From contig NZ_FOJQ01000028.1 in the NCBI RefSeq assembly GCF_900111795.1, positions 1 through 33,850 of the forward strand: DNA of 33,850 bases, read 5' to 3'. Below, one piece after another: positions 28,001-33,850 of this stretch (its first letter is position 1; every line of letters starts with the position of its first letter). Position numbers and translations under genes: made by a program. Origin of the DNA: Anoxybacillus pushchinoensis. Its GTDB lineage: Bacteria > Bacillota > Bacilli > Bacillales > Anoxybacillaceae. A model generated the notes under the pieces. It was not told where the DNA came from and did no database searches. It saw only the letters and a list, made by a program, of their open reading frames with translations.

Positions 28001-28598
28001 CAATATCAAATAACTCAATGCGATAAGGAAGCTCTGCAGTAAGTGGATAAATATCAATAATACCACCTCGGACGCTAAATTCACCCGGCGTCGAAACGAC
28101 CGATACACGCTCATATCCCATAGCAACAAATTGTTTTAAACAACGCTCCACATCTATTTGTCCTCCGATGTGAAAATGGAGTTGATAACGTTGCCATACG
28201 TCTTTCGGCGGAAGTAGCCTGCGCAACGCTGCAACAGGAGCGATAACAATTCCTTTTTTACGTGCGCAAAAATAGTTTAATACTTCGAGACGTTGCGCAC
28301 GCAATTCTGGGCTAGCTACAGCTAATTCAGCTGCAATGAGTTCATTAACAGGATAAAGAAATACTTCCTCTTCATCAACTAATTGAATAAGGTCATCATA
28401 TATTTTTTGCGCTTGAAATAAATTGTGCGTCACAATGCATAAAGGGCGTTCTGTATTCTCGTATAAAGAAGAAATAAAAACAGAACGTGCAGAGCCCGAC
28501 AAACCTGTTACAAGCTGTTCTTTCAAGCCGTTACGGATTCCCTCTGCAACCGATTGCATGTCCGCATGATTCATAAAATACTGTCGTAAGCCTCGCAA
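25086..28598 (-). CDS. mfd: transcription-repair coupling factor
   Basis: Mfd displaces RNA polymerase stalled at DNA lesions and recruits UvrA. The 1,170-residue protein has the UvrB-like N-terminal module (LKEQLVTGLSGSARSVFISS, SPELRAQRL, SAPGEFS-like STPGEFSVRGGIIDIYPL), the RNA-polymerase-interaction (CarD-like) domain near 490-550 (GDYVVHVNHGIGKYLGIE), the RecG-type translocase with Walker A CGDVGYGKTEVALRAA, LLIIDEEQRFGV, TLTATPIPRTLHMS and QLRGRVGRS, and a C-terminal TRCF domain. The start is a TTG at 28598 placed after GGAGGAGGGAG; it gives the same N-terminal length as B. subtilis Mfd. An ATG at 28574 is possible but lacks a ribosome binding site. Upstream in-frame ATG at 28655 lies in a terminator. 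Confidence 0.96.
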   Translation of the reverse strand: MRGLRQYFMNHADMQSVAEGIRNGLKEQLVTGLSGSARSVFISSLYENTERPLCIVTHNLFQAQKIYDDLIQLVDEEEVFLYPVNELIAAELAVASPELRAQRLEVLNYFCARKKGIVIAPVAALRRLLPPKDVWQRYQLHFHIGGQIDVERCLKQFVAMGYERVSVVSTPGEFSVRGGIIDIYPLTAELPYRIELFDIEIESIRTFSVDDQRSVAEMDEVSIGPATELIIEQQHIDEAVQKLQSHFDDTLQQIQDERTKNLLYEHVSSELEQLRNGKLIEDMYKYFSLFYPSSASLLDYIPDHGVVIIDEMSRIQEVAEKLEQEEAEWYTNVLEEGKIVQHIKISHSFPEVLQNRWRSTIYLSLFLRHIPYTHPQNIVNVSCKQMQVFYSQMQLLKVEVERWRKGNYAVVLLAGDEERAKKLKQTLEDYEIDAVQIGKDDALLHGKCQIVPSGLTAGFELPMQKIAVITEEELFKKRLKRPVRRQKLSNAERIKSYTDLKVGDYVVHVNHGIGKYLGIETLEINGIHKDYIHIQYQGNDTLYVPVDQMDLVQKYVGSEGKEPKIYKLGGTEWKKVKKKVESSVQDIAEDLMKLYAEREASKGYAFSPDNEMQREFEAAFPYQETEDQLRSIREIKRDMESERPMDRLLCGDVGYGKTEVALRAAFKAIMDGKQVAFLVPTTILAQQHYETVRERFQGYPINVGLLSRFRTKKQQAETLQGLKNGTIDMVIGTHRLLSKDVSFKDLGLLIIDEEQRFGVAHKEKIKQLKTNIDVLTLTATPIPRTLHMSLIGVRDLSVIETPPENRFPVQTYVMEYSPMIVREAIEREMARGGQVFFLYNRIEDIDRKAEEISTLVPDARVTYAHGRMSENELEAVMLAFLEGQYDVLVSTTIIETGVDIPNVNTLIVYDADKMGLSQLYQLRGRVGRSNRIAYAYFTYRKDKVLNEIAEKRLQAIKEFTELGSGFKIAMRDLSIRGAGNLLGAQQHGFIDSVGFELYSQMLKEAIEERKGTKEEKPFEVEIDLEVDAYIPERYISNEQQKIEMYKRFRALETFEDVEQLREEMVDRFGEYPDEVAYLFQIAEIKIYAKQHLIQSIKQTKQDITILFSQETTKQIDVSQLFKLGEPYGRDVGFGMDGDRFKIVVHAKGMKPQQWLMIIYELLKGLKYAKK

Positions 28599-28627
28599 AA
28601 AACTCCCTCCTCCCCAAACATAAATAC

Positions 28628-28652
28628 AAAAACGCTTTGGGAACCCCAAAGC
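28628..28652 (-). terminator. fin terminator
   Basis: A perfect 8-bp stem (GCTTTGGG with CCCAAAGC, 28645-28652 and 28634-28641) with a 3-nt loop starts just after the fin stop and leads on the minus strand to GTTTTTG. It would separate fin from mfd, at least in part; mfd then relies on read-through, since no clear promoter is seen between the hairpin and its TTG start. Confidence 0.75.
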
Positions 28653-28655
28653 CAA

Positions 28656-28886
28656 CTATTGAATAAACTTTTCATATTGATGAAGATCAGGATTTCGATC
28701 TAACGCTTCTTGGCAATCTTCGCAAATTGTCTTTACATGAACTTCTCCATTCGGAAGATATTGAATCATGTCCAATCTTTCTTCTTCAGTCAAATGATGA
28801 AAGCCTAGTTGCTTACTTTCTAACCCGAGTGCATCAATCGCTCCGATTTTTATGCCACAATGTCGGCAGTAATAATGCAACGCCAT
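28656..28886 (-). CDS. fin: anti-sigma-F factor Fin (YabK)
   Basis: Fin binds RNA polymerase core and sigma-F and helps the forespore pass from sigma-F to sigma-G. The 76-residue protein has the same length as in B. subtilis and has two zinc-knuckle-like pairs, CRHC near residue 7 and CEDC near residue 57, with [11 protein letters not shown] at the N-terminus and [14 protein letters not shown] near the end. The start at 28886 follows GGGAGGGAC; an upstream ATG in frame (28901) lacks spacing. It lies between pth and mfd, as in B. subtilis, with its own candidate promoter and a terminator. Confidence 0.95.
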   Translation of the reverse strand: MALHYYCRHCGIKIGAIDALGLESKQLGFHHLTEEERLDMIQYLPNGEVHVKTICEDCQEALDRNPDLHQYEKFIQ

Positions 28887-28899
28887 ATATGTCCCTCCC

Positions 28900-28936
28900 A
28901 AATGGTTAGTCTAATCGAATACATTTTGAACCATTT
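28900..28936. repeat. inverted repeat in the fin leader
   Basis: AAATGGTT (28900-28907) and AACCATTT (28929-28936) form an 8-bp perfect inverted repeat around a 21-nt spacer. It overlaps the candidate fin promoter and ends next to the ribosome binding site. No known regulator is recognised. Confidence 0.45.
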
Positions 28937-28952
28937 AGTCGGGAATTATTCA
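28922..28952 (-). promoter_or_regulatory. candidate forespore (sigma-F/sigma-G) promoter for fin
   Basis: The minus strand has TGAATA (28947-28952, a full sigma-G -35 match, overlapping the pth stop region), an 18-bp spacer and CAAAATG (28922-28928), a weak match to CATnMTA. fin is read by sigma-F and sigma-G in B. subtilis. The -10 is poor, so this is tentative. Confidence 0.4.
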
Positions 28953-29516
28953 TTACTTATTGCATTCATTCATCACTTGAGCAAACGGAATTTGTAATGA
29001 CCGTTCGCACGCATGAGCTGCTTTTTTAATTGCTTCGTCAATCCGTATCTTTTCTTCATCTGTAAATCGACCTAACACGTAGTCGCTCACTTTCATCCCG
29101 TTTTTCGGTCGATCAATACCGATACGAATACGCTTAAATTGTTCTGTTTTCAAATGTTGAATGAGCGATTTCATTCCATTATGCCCGCCAGCGCTTCCTT
29201 TCGGACGCAAGCGAACTGTACCTGTCGGCAAATCTAAGTCGTCATAAATGACGATAATCTCATCGACATCGATGTTATAATAGTCCATCAAAGGCCGAAC
29301 GCATTCGCCTGATAAGTTCATATATGTAAGCGGTTTGCACAATATGACTTTTTCACCTGAAACGATACCGCTCGCAAATATACCACGAAACTTCGTTTGA
29401 TTGAACGTCAATCCCCAACGATGCGCAAGCTCATCAATGACCATAAAGCCTACATTATGCCTCGTTTGTTCATATTCTTTCCCTGGATTACCTAAACCAA
29501 CAAACAATTTTGCCAT
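28953..29516 (-). CDS. pth: peptidyl-tRNA hydrolase
   Basis: It frees tRNA from peptidyl-tRNA that drops off the ribosome; the B. subtilis gene was first named spoVC. The 187-residue protein has all active-site elements: [18 protein letters not shown] (Asn10 and catalytic His20), [10 protein letters not shown] (Asn68 region), YDDLDLPTG (Asp93 region) and [13 protein letters not shown] (Asn114 region). The ribosome binding site is AAGGAG. It follows ctc after a terminator, with only 26 bp between, so it depends on read-through or an unseen promoter. Confidence 0.97.
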   Translation of the reverse strand: MAKLFVGLGNPGKEYEQTRHNVGFMVIDELAHRWGLTFNQTKFRGIFASGIVSGEKVILCKPLTYMNLSGECVRPLMDYYNIDVDEIIVIYDDLDLPTGTVRLRPKGSAGGHNGMKSLIQHLKTEQFKRIRIGIDRPKNGMKVSDYVLGRFTDEEKIRIDEAIKKAAHACERSLQIPFAQVMNECNK

Positions 29517-29542
29517 TTCCCCTGCTCCTTATCTCCATACTG

Positions 29543-29571
29543 CAAAAGACGTAACCAATGATGGCTACGTC
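29543..29571 (-). terminator. ctc terminator
   Basis: A 10-bp stem with one G-U pair (29562-29571 with 29548-29557, GACGTAGCCA and TGGTTACGTC) and a 4-nt loop follows the ctc stop by two bases and is followed by four T on the minus strand. The short T-run suggests partial termination, so pth can still be read. Confidence 0.7.
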
Positions 29572-29573
29572 CG

Positions 29574-30200
29574 TCACGGCGTCGTTTCACGTCCTTCTTC
29601 CGATTCCGGCTTTCCTGGCTCTTGCTCCTCGCCGCTATGAATTTCTTCCTCTTGCTTCGGTGGCAAGATTGATGCGATCACTTCTGTCGGATCGTGATTC
29701 ACTTCATAAGCACCGTTCGTTTGTATGTGTGAAATAGTAAGAACATCGCCTACTTGTAAGTTCGTTATATCTATATCAATCGATGAAGGGATATTCGTCG
29801 GCAACGCCCGAATAGATAGTTGGTGCATCGCTTGTTGCAACACCCCTCCATCTTTCACGCCAGCTGCCTCCCCAACTAAATGAATAGGAACGGAAACATC
29901 AATTTTCGTCTTTGCATCAACAGCTAAAAAGTCGATATGAATGATATCGTGACGAATCGGATGCTTTTGCATATCGCGAACGATGACGCGAATATGATCA
30001 TCATTCACTTGAGCATCTAACAGTCCCGTCCCACCGGTAGCGCGCAATTGCTTCGAAAACTCGGCCGCATCAACAAAAACAGGTTGGCTATTCGTCTTTT
30101 TTCCATACACGACGGCTGGAATACGACCTTGTTTTCGCATTTGCTTTACATAAGAGCGTCGATGGTCTGTACGCAATTGAAGCTGTAACAATGAAATCAC
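29574..30200 (-). CDS. ctc: ribosomal protein bL25, CTC family (general stress protein Ctc)
   Basis: Ctc binds 5S rRNA and is made under stress in B. subtilis through sigma-B. The 208-residue protein has an N-terminal L25 domain (about 1-95: [30 protein letters not shown]) and the C-terminal TL5/CTC domain ([39 protein letters not shown]), then an acidic tail rich in Glu. The start is uncertain: GTG at 30200 gives the best N-terminal length, but its AGGA is very close; a TTG at 30191 has AGGTGA five bases upstream. The ribosome binding site lies in one arm of a long inverted repeat. Confidence 0.93.
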   Translation of the reverse strand: MISLLQLQLRTDHRRSYVKQMRKQGRIPAVVYGKKTNSQPVFVDAAEFSKQLRATGGTGLLDAQVNDDHIRVIVRDMQKHPIRHDIIHIDFLAVDAKTKIDVSVPIHLVGEAAGVKDGGVLQQAMHQLSIRALPTNIPSSIDIDITNLQVGDVLTISHIQTNGAYEVNHDPTEVIASILPPKQEEEIHSGEEQEPGKPESEEGRETTP

Positions 30201-30246
30201 CTTCCTATTTTAGAATCGCTCATAGCTTCCCCTAAAATAGGAAGGT
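30199..30246. repeat. 15-bp perfect inverted repeat covering the ctc ribosome binding site
   Basis: ACCTTCCTATTTTAG (30199-30213) is the exact reverse complement of 30232-30246, with an 18-nt loop. In mRNA read through from prs, the promoter-distal arm contains the ctc ribosome binding site (GGAAGGTG) and the first two bases of the GTG, so it would be base-paired. No T-run follows, so it is not a standard terminator. Confidence 0.85.
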
Positions 30247-30252
30247 CTAAAC
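30227..30252 (-). promoter_or_regulatory. sigma-B-type promoter before ctc
   Basis: The minus strand has GTTTAG (30247-30252), a 14-bp spacer and GGGGAA (30227-30232). The sigma-B consensus is GTTTAA, 12-14 bp, GGGWAW, so each hexamer has one mismatch. ctc of B. subtilis is a classic sigma-B gene with the same spacing. The -35 begins 4 bp after the prs stop codon. One arm of the inverted repeat falls in the spacer. Confidence 0.7.
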
Positions 30253-30256
30253 ATCA

Positions 30257-31207
30257 TTAATCGAACAACGCGCTAATCGATTGTTCTTCGTGTACGCGAA
30301 TAATAGCCTCACCGATTAATGGGGCGACGGATAGCTCCACAATTTTATTCGTTTTCTTTTCTTCAGGAATAGCAATTGTATTCGTTACGACGAGCTCCTT
30401 AATTTTTGAGTTTTGAATGCGTTCAATGGCTGGACCTGATAAAACTGGGTGCGTACAACATGCATATACTTCTTTTGCCCCATGCTCAGCTAGCGCATTA
30501 GCTGCTAAAGTAATCGTTCCAGCTGTATCAATAATATCGTCGATTAAAATGGTCGTCTTTCCTTGTACATTACCGATAATGTTCATCACTTCTGCTACAT
30601 TTGGCTTTGGACGACGCTTATCGATAATCGCAATCGGCGCTTTCAGACGATCTGCCATTTTCCGAGCACGAGTTACGCCACCATGGTCTGGGGAAACAAT
30701 GACAATATCATCAAGCTGCTTGTCTCTAAAGTAATCTGCTAAAATTGGCACACCCATTAAATGGTCAATCGGAATGTCAAAAAACCCTTGAATTTGTGGC
30801 GCGTGTAAGTCGAGCGTAATGACGCGGGAGGCGCCAGCTGTCTCTAACAAATTAGCGACTAATTTTGCGGTAATCGGCTCACGGGAGCGCGCTTTACGAT
30901 CTTGACGCGCATATCCGTAATACGGCATAACAATATTAATTGTTTTAGCAGATGCCCGCTTTAATGCATCAATCATAATGAGTAATTCCATTAAATGTTC
31001 ATTAACAGGTGCGCTAGTTGATTGAATGACGTACACATCGCAACCACGAATGCTCTCTTCAATATTGATTTGAATTTCCCCATCACTAAAACGAGAAACG
31101 GAGCACTTTCCTAATTCAACACCAATCACTTTTGCAATTTCTTGAGCTAAGAACGGGTTAGAATTTAATGAAAACAATTTTAAATTGGAATTCAAATACT
31201 GAGACAT
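30257..31207 (-). CDS. prs: ribose-phosphate pyrophosphokinase (PRPP synthetase)
   Basis: It makes PRPP from ribose 5-phosphate and ATP, the precursor for purines, pyrimidines, His, Trp and NAD, and the substrate of HprT in this same window. The 316-residue class I enzyme has [51 protein letters not shown] (ATP loop), [32 protein letters not shown] and the PRPP loop [14 protein letters not shown]. The start at 31207 is chosen by family length; GGAGG lies 11 bases upstream, next to the glmU stop. It is co-transcribed with glmU. Confidence 0.97.
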   Translation of the reverse strand: MSQYLNSNLKLFSLNSNPFLAQEIAKVIGVELGKCSVSRFSDGEIQINIEESIRGCDVYVIQSTSAPVNEHLMELLIMIDALKRASAKTINIVMPYYGYARQDRKARSREPITAKLVANLLETAGASRVITLDLHAPQIQGFFDIPIDHLMGVPILADYFRDKQLDDIVIVSPDHGGVTRARKMADRLKAPIAIIDKRRPKPNVAEVMNIIGNVQGKTTILIDDIIDTAGTITLAANALAEHGAKEVYACCTHPVLSGPAIERIQNSKIKELVVTNTIAIPEEKKTNKIVELSVAPLIGEAIIRVHEEQSISALFD

Positions 31208-31224
31208 GGGTAAGTAAACCTCCA

Positions 31225-32601
31225 TTAGGATTTTTTCTTCGCTTGCAGACGTTCAACATAATTTTCTTTATTGATTTGCCGAGCGCGAGCGATGGCTAAA
31301 GCTTCATTAGGTACATCATCAGTGATCGTTGAGCCAGCCGCCACATATGCTCCGCTTCCCACAGTAACAGGGGCAATTAAGTTTGAGTTGCAACCGATAA
31401 ATGCGCCATCTTCAACTTTTGTCACGTATTTATTTACACCGTCATAATTGACTGTAATCGTGCCGCAACCGATATTGACATCGTCCCCTACCTCGGCATC
31501 CCCGATATAGCTTAAGTGCGATGCTTTACTTCCGTTTCCAAACGTCGTCTTTTTAATTTCTACGAAGTTTCCAATTCTCACATCGTCTCCAATTTTACAT
31601 AGTGGGCGAATATGCGCAAATGGACCGATCGTTACACCTTTTCCTACTTCGCTATCGTGTACAACAGAATGACGAACCGACGTACGATCGCCAATATAGC
31701 TGTTTTTAATTTCGCTGTTTGGTCCAATGATGCAATCTTCACCGATTACCGTACGACCTTCAATTGATGTGCCAGGATAAATAATCGTATCCTGTCCAAT
31801 TTGTACATCAGGTGCTATATACGTATGCTCGGGATCAATGATTGTCACACCATTTGCCATATGTTTACGTTGAATACGCATACGCATGATTTTTTCTGCT
31901 TGCGCAAGCGCGATTCGGTCGTTAACGCCTAACGTCTCTTCAAACATCGGTGTTTCGTAAGCTGAAATGATCTCACCTTGTTTTTTCAAAATTTCGATGA
32001 CGTCTGGCAAATAATACTCCCCTTGCGCATTATCGTTTGACACTTGCGTAAGCGCTTCGAATAATGCACGATTATCAAAACAATACGTTCCTGTATTAAT
32101 TTCTCGGATCATTCGCTCCTCATCTGTCGCATCTTTATGTTCGACAATTTTTTCAACATGTCCATATTCATTACGGACGATACGTCCATATCCCGTTGGA
32201 TCTTCTGTAAGGGCGGTTAAAATTGTTGCTTTTGCTTTCGTTTGTAAATGATGTTGTAAAAGCGCTTCCATCGTTTCTGAGGTGATCAGTGGCGTATCTC
32301 CGCAAACGACGAGAGTGACACCATCTTTATCAGCTAAATGAGGTGCTGCTTGCATGACGGCGTGCGCCGTGCCAAGCTGTTGTTCTTGAATAACGTATTC
32401 GCTTTGGTTCCCAAGTTGCTCTTTCACCCGTTCTGCCCCAAAACCGACAACCGTAATTAATCGATCGACATGCAATGTAGAAATTGCATCAACCACATGT
32501 TGTACCATCGGCTTTCCACAGACAGGGTGCAACACTTTATACAGCTTTGAACGCATACGCGTTCCTTGTCCAGCTGCCAAAATGATCGCATATCGTTTCA
32601 T
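31225..32601 (-). CDS. glmU: bifunctional N-acetylglucosamine-1-phosphate uridyltransferase / glucosamine-1-phosphate acetyltransferase
   Basis: GlmU makes UDP-GlcNAc, the precursor of peptidoglycan and teichoic acid. The 458-residue protein has the N-terminal nucleotidyltransferase with [19 protein letters not shown], the GTAHAVMQA and CGDTPLI motifs, and a C-terminal left-handed beta-helix (about 250-440) with repeated hexapeptides such as [33 protein letters not shown] and INYDG-type [11 protein letters not shown]. The start at 32601 follows GGAGG by seven bases. It has its own sigma-A promoter and leads into prs. Confidence 0.97.
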   Translation of the reverse strand: MKRYAIILAAGQGTRMRSKLYKVLHPVCGKPMVQHVVDAISTLHVDRLITVVGFGAERVKEQLGNQSEYVIQEQQLGTAHAVMQAAPHLADKDGVTLVVCGDTPLITSETMEALLQHHLQTKAKATILTALTEDPTGYGRIVRNEYGHVEKIVEHKDATDEERMIREINTGTYCFDNRALFEALTQVSNDNAQGEYYLPDVIEILKKQGEIISAYETPMFEETLGVNDRIALAQAEKIMRMRIQRKHMANGVTIIDPEHTYIAPDVQIGQDTIIYPGTSIEGRTVIGEDCIIGPNSEIKNSYIGDRTSVRHSVVHDSEVGKGVTIGPFAHIRPLCKIGDDVRIGNFVEIKKTTFGNGSKASHLSYIGDAEVGDDVNIGCGTITVNYDGVNKYVTKVEDGAFIGCNSNLIAPVTVGSGAYVAAGSTITDDVPNEALAIARARQINKENYVERLQAKKKS

Positions 32602-32635
32602 CTCAAGGCCTCCATACCTCTCTTTATCCATATTG

Positions 32636-32664
32636 AATATATATCAATTATGTATGTATTTCAA
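32636..32664 (-). promoter_or_regulatory. glmU-prs sigma-A promoter
   Basis: The minus strand has TTGAAA (32659-32664), a 17-bp spacer and TATATT (32636-32641), 34 bp before the glmU start codon. Confidence 0.8.
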
Positions 32665-32736
32665 GGAAACATTGTCATCTGCCAAAAAAATTCATCATAT
32701 ATTCTTTATTAATGAGGTAAACAGATTTTTCTATAT

Positions 32737-32766
32737 GAAAAGGACCCTCTTTCACGAAAGGGTCCT
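32737..32766 (-). terminator. spoVG terminator
   Basis: A stem of AGGACCC with GGGTCCT extended by CTTTC/GAAAG pairing (32741-32766) follows the spoVG stop by ten bases. The T-run on the minus strand is short (TTTT). The sequence is nearly symmetric, so it may also act on the plus strand. Confidence 0.75.
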
Positions 32767-32776
32767 CTTCTTATTT

Positions 32777-33067
32777 TTACGAAGCACCTGCTTCTTCAAG
32801 CTCTTTTTCCAACTCACCGGCACGGTGATATTCAGCTAAAACAGCTTCTTGGATTTTCCCGCGGGTTGTTGAGTTAATTGGATGAGCGATGTCACGGAAT
32901 TCCCCGTCAGGAGTACGCTTGCTTGGCATAGCGACAAACAAGCCGTTATTGCCTTCAATAACTCGGATATCATGAACAACAAATTCATGATCCAATGTAA
33001 TTGAGGCAATCGCTCTCATACGTCCTTCGGTATTCACGCGGCGTAATCTCACGTCAGTTACTTCCAT
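32777..33067 (-). CDS. spoVG: RNA/DNA-binding regulator SpoVG
   Basis: SpoVG is a small, highly conserved site-specific RNA/DNA-binding protein that acts in spore cortex formation and asymmetric septation in Bacillus. The 96-residue protein has [54 protein letters not shown] and an acidic C-terminal end. The start at 33067 follows AAAGGTGG; GTG at 33079 would extend it by four residues without a ribosome binding site. The gene is preceded by a sigma-H promoter and followed by a terminator. Confidence 0.97.
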   Translation of the reverse strand: MEVTDVRLRRVNTEGRMRAIASITLDHEFVVHDIRVIEGNNGLFVAMPSKRTPDGEFRDIAHPINSTTRGKIQEAVLAEYHRAGELEKELEEAGAS

Positions 33068-33110
33068 TCTGTTCACCACCTTTTCCCTATATAAGAACTT
33101 AGGTGAATTT

Positions 33111-33137
33111 ATTCCACGTTATTTTTCATTTTCCTGC
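33111..33137 (-). promoter_or_regulatory. sigma-H promoter of spoVG
   Basis: The minus strand has GCAGGAAAA (33129-33137), an 11-bp spacer and GTGGAAT (33111-33117). Both elements match the sigma-H consensus RnAGGAwww and RnnGAAT at every specified position, and spoVG is the reference sigma-H gene in B. subtilis. The sequence upstream is a run of A and T, the kind of tract AbrB binds there. Confidence 0.9.
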
Positions 33138-33155
33138 TAACATTAAAAAAATTTT

Positions 33156-33539
33156 TTACGATTGTTCGACAAGTGCAACGACTTCAATTTCAATTAACGC
33201 ATCTTTTGGCAAGCGAGCGACTTCAACGGCTGAACGCGCTGGCTTATGATTGACAAAATATTGACCATATACTTCATTCATTGCCGCGAAATCGTTCATG
33301 TCTTTTAAAAATACTGTCGTTTTTACGACTGTCTCTAAAGACGCGCCCGCCGCTTCAAGTACCGCTTTCAAGTTTTTGAATACTTGATGCGTTTGCGCTT
33401 GAATGTCCCCTTGCACCATTTCTCCTTCTGGCGTTAAAGCAATTTGGCCAGAACTGTAAAACATGTTGTTCACAATAATGCCTTGAGAGTACGGTCCAAT
33501 CGCTTGTGGGGCTTCGTTTGTGTGTACAACTTTCATCAT
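33156..33539 (-). CDS. ridA: reactive imine/enamine deaminase RidA (YabJ)
   Basis: RidA hydrolyses reactive enamine/imine intermediates from PLP enzymes; in B. subtilis YabJ is also linked to the PurR regulon. The 127-residue protein has the full family pattern: [50 protein letters not shown] and the signature [19 protein letters not shown] with the substrate-binding Arg. Two adjacent ATGs (33539, 33536) are possible. No ribosome binding site is next to either; AAAGGAGG lies about 60 bases upstream at 33599-33606, beyond a hairpin. The gene purR that should be just upstream is not there. Confidence 0.95.
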   Translation of the reverse strand: MMKVVHTNEAPQAIGPYSQGIIVNNMFYSSGQIALTPEGEMVQGDIQAQTHQVFKNLKAVLEAAGASLETVVKTTVFLKDMNDFAAMNEVYGQYFVNHKPARSAVEVARLPKDALIEIEVVALVEQS

Positions 33540-33543
33540 CTTT

Positions 33544-33595
33544 GGCGAGGAGACCCCGACTTCTAAGCGTTAGCGAAAGTCGGGGAGGAATCGCC
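33544..33595. repeat. hairpin-forming palindrome next to ridA, probable end of an IS200/IS605-type element
   Basis: GGCGA...TCGCC outer arms and a CCCCGACTT...AAGTCGGGG inner stem, with a loop that contains CTAAGCGTTAG, form a long imperfect hairpin. Subterminal hairpins of this kind mark the ends of IS200/IS605-family elements. No T-run follows on either strand. The transposon assignment is inference; no transposase is in view. Confidence 0.5.
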
Positions 33596-33619
33596 CTTCC
33601 TCCTTTCTTTTGTATATGA

Positions 33620-33850
33620 TAGAATAAGAATGTGGAGAAAACCGTTGAATCAAGGCACTCCAATCCCCGTTACTCGATGTAGGGAGTTGGTTGCAGGAAA
33701 CGTTGCAACCGTAAAACATCGAGCGTACATCCGTCTGTTGTGCGTGGAAGTCAAGTACTGCCTACAGACATGCCGAGCCACTCGGTAGCGATATAGGCAT
33801 GACCTATGTCGTTGGGTAGTCGTCAACCTGCCCCTGATGCAACCCCAAGT
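33620..33850 (+). ncRNA. structured non-coding region, possible omega/HEARO-type RNA (cut by the window edge)
   Basis: No protein is supported here. On the plus strand nested perfect stems are seen: CTCGATGT with ACATCGAG (33673-33680, 33716-33723) enclosing GGTTGCA with TGCAACC (33689-33695, 33704-33710); GTCTGT with ACAGAC (33733-33738, 33764-33769); CCGAG with CTCGG (33773-33777, 33781-33785); ATAGG with CCTAT (33793-33797, 33803-33807). A structured RNA at the left end of an element, ahead of a gene further right, is the arrangement of IscB/IsrB omega RNA (HEARO). The GTTGCAACCGTA part recalls such RNAs, but I recall this from memory only. The strand is inferred, and a different structured element is possible. 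Confidence 0.4.

Noticed and set aside
33544-33595. Hairpin next to ridA as a transcription terminator
   Set aside because: There is no T-run after the stem on either strand, and it lies upstream of ridA inside its leader, so a mobile-element end is more likely.
33355-33663. Minus-strand open frame of 102 codons overlapping ridA and the hairpin
   Set aside because: It runs in another frame over ridA, whose family motifs are intact, and over a palindrome; the translation resembles no known protein and shows no ribosome binding site.

Overview
The window is a conserved core-chromosome segment of a spore-forming Firmicute of the family Bacillaceae. The moderate GC content, the 16S rRNA 5' end and the protein sequences suggest a thermophilic Anoxybacillus/Geobacillus-type organism, with Anoxybacillus favoured by base composition; this was judged by eye, without a database. 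Every supported protein gene lies on the minus strand. Read from right to left, the order matches the Bacillus subtilis purR-to-rrnJ region: ridA, spoVG, glmU, prs, ctc, pth, fin, mfd, spoVT, yabM, mazG(yabN), rqcP(yabO), yabP, yabQ, divIC, yabR, two tRNAs, spoIIE, yabS, yabT, tilS, hprT, ftsH, coaX, hslO, cysK, the p-aminobenzoate/folate operon (pabB-pabA-pabC-folP-folB-folK), dusB, lysS and then a 16S rRNA gene. Two genes that B. subtilis carries in this stretch (yacD and yazB) are absent.

Layout. 1-268 is the 5' end of a 16S rRNA gene, with tandem promoters upstream. 526-7679 holds lysS, dusB and the folate operon, packed with 2-11 bp gaps or overlaps. 7777-12430 holds cysK, hslO, coaX and ftsH. 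12516-14465 holds hprT and tilS. 14531-18710 is a sporulation block (yabT, yabS, spoIIE). 18887-19046 carries tRNA-Glu and tRNA-Met. 19181-24890 carries yabR, divIC, yabQ, yabP, rqcP, mazG, yabM and spoVT. 25086-29516 holds mfd, fin and pth. 29574-33539 holds ctc, prs, glmU, spoVG and ridA.

The intergenic regions carry readable sigma-factor logic: a sigma-H-type promoter before spoVG, a sigma-B-type promoter before ctc, a sigma-E-type promoter before yabP, a sigma-G-type promoter before spoVT, and a spoIIE promoter with TTGACA and TATAAT separated by 21 bp, the spacing known for the Spo0A-activated spoIIE promoter. Factor-independent terminators follow spoVG, ctc, fin, spoVT, yabR, tRNA-Glu, ftsH, cysK and lysS.

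The one clear departure from synteny is the right edge. Where purR would be expected upstream of ridA there is about 310 bp of non-coding DNA with a long hairpin next to the ridA start and several nested perfect stems. It looks like the end of an IS200/IS605-related element with a structured RNA, possibly an IscB/IsrB-type omega (HEARO) RNA whose protein gene would lie beyond the window. The second point of interest is ctc, where an apparent sigma-B promoter is interleaved with a 15-bp inverted repeat that would bury the ctc ribosome binding site only in read-through mRNA. I see no CRISPR array or complete mobile element, and no undescribed multi-gene system.
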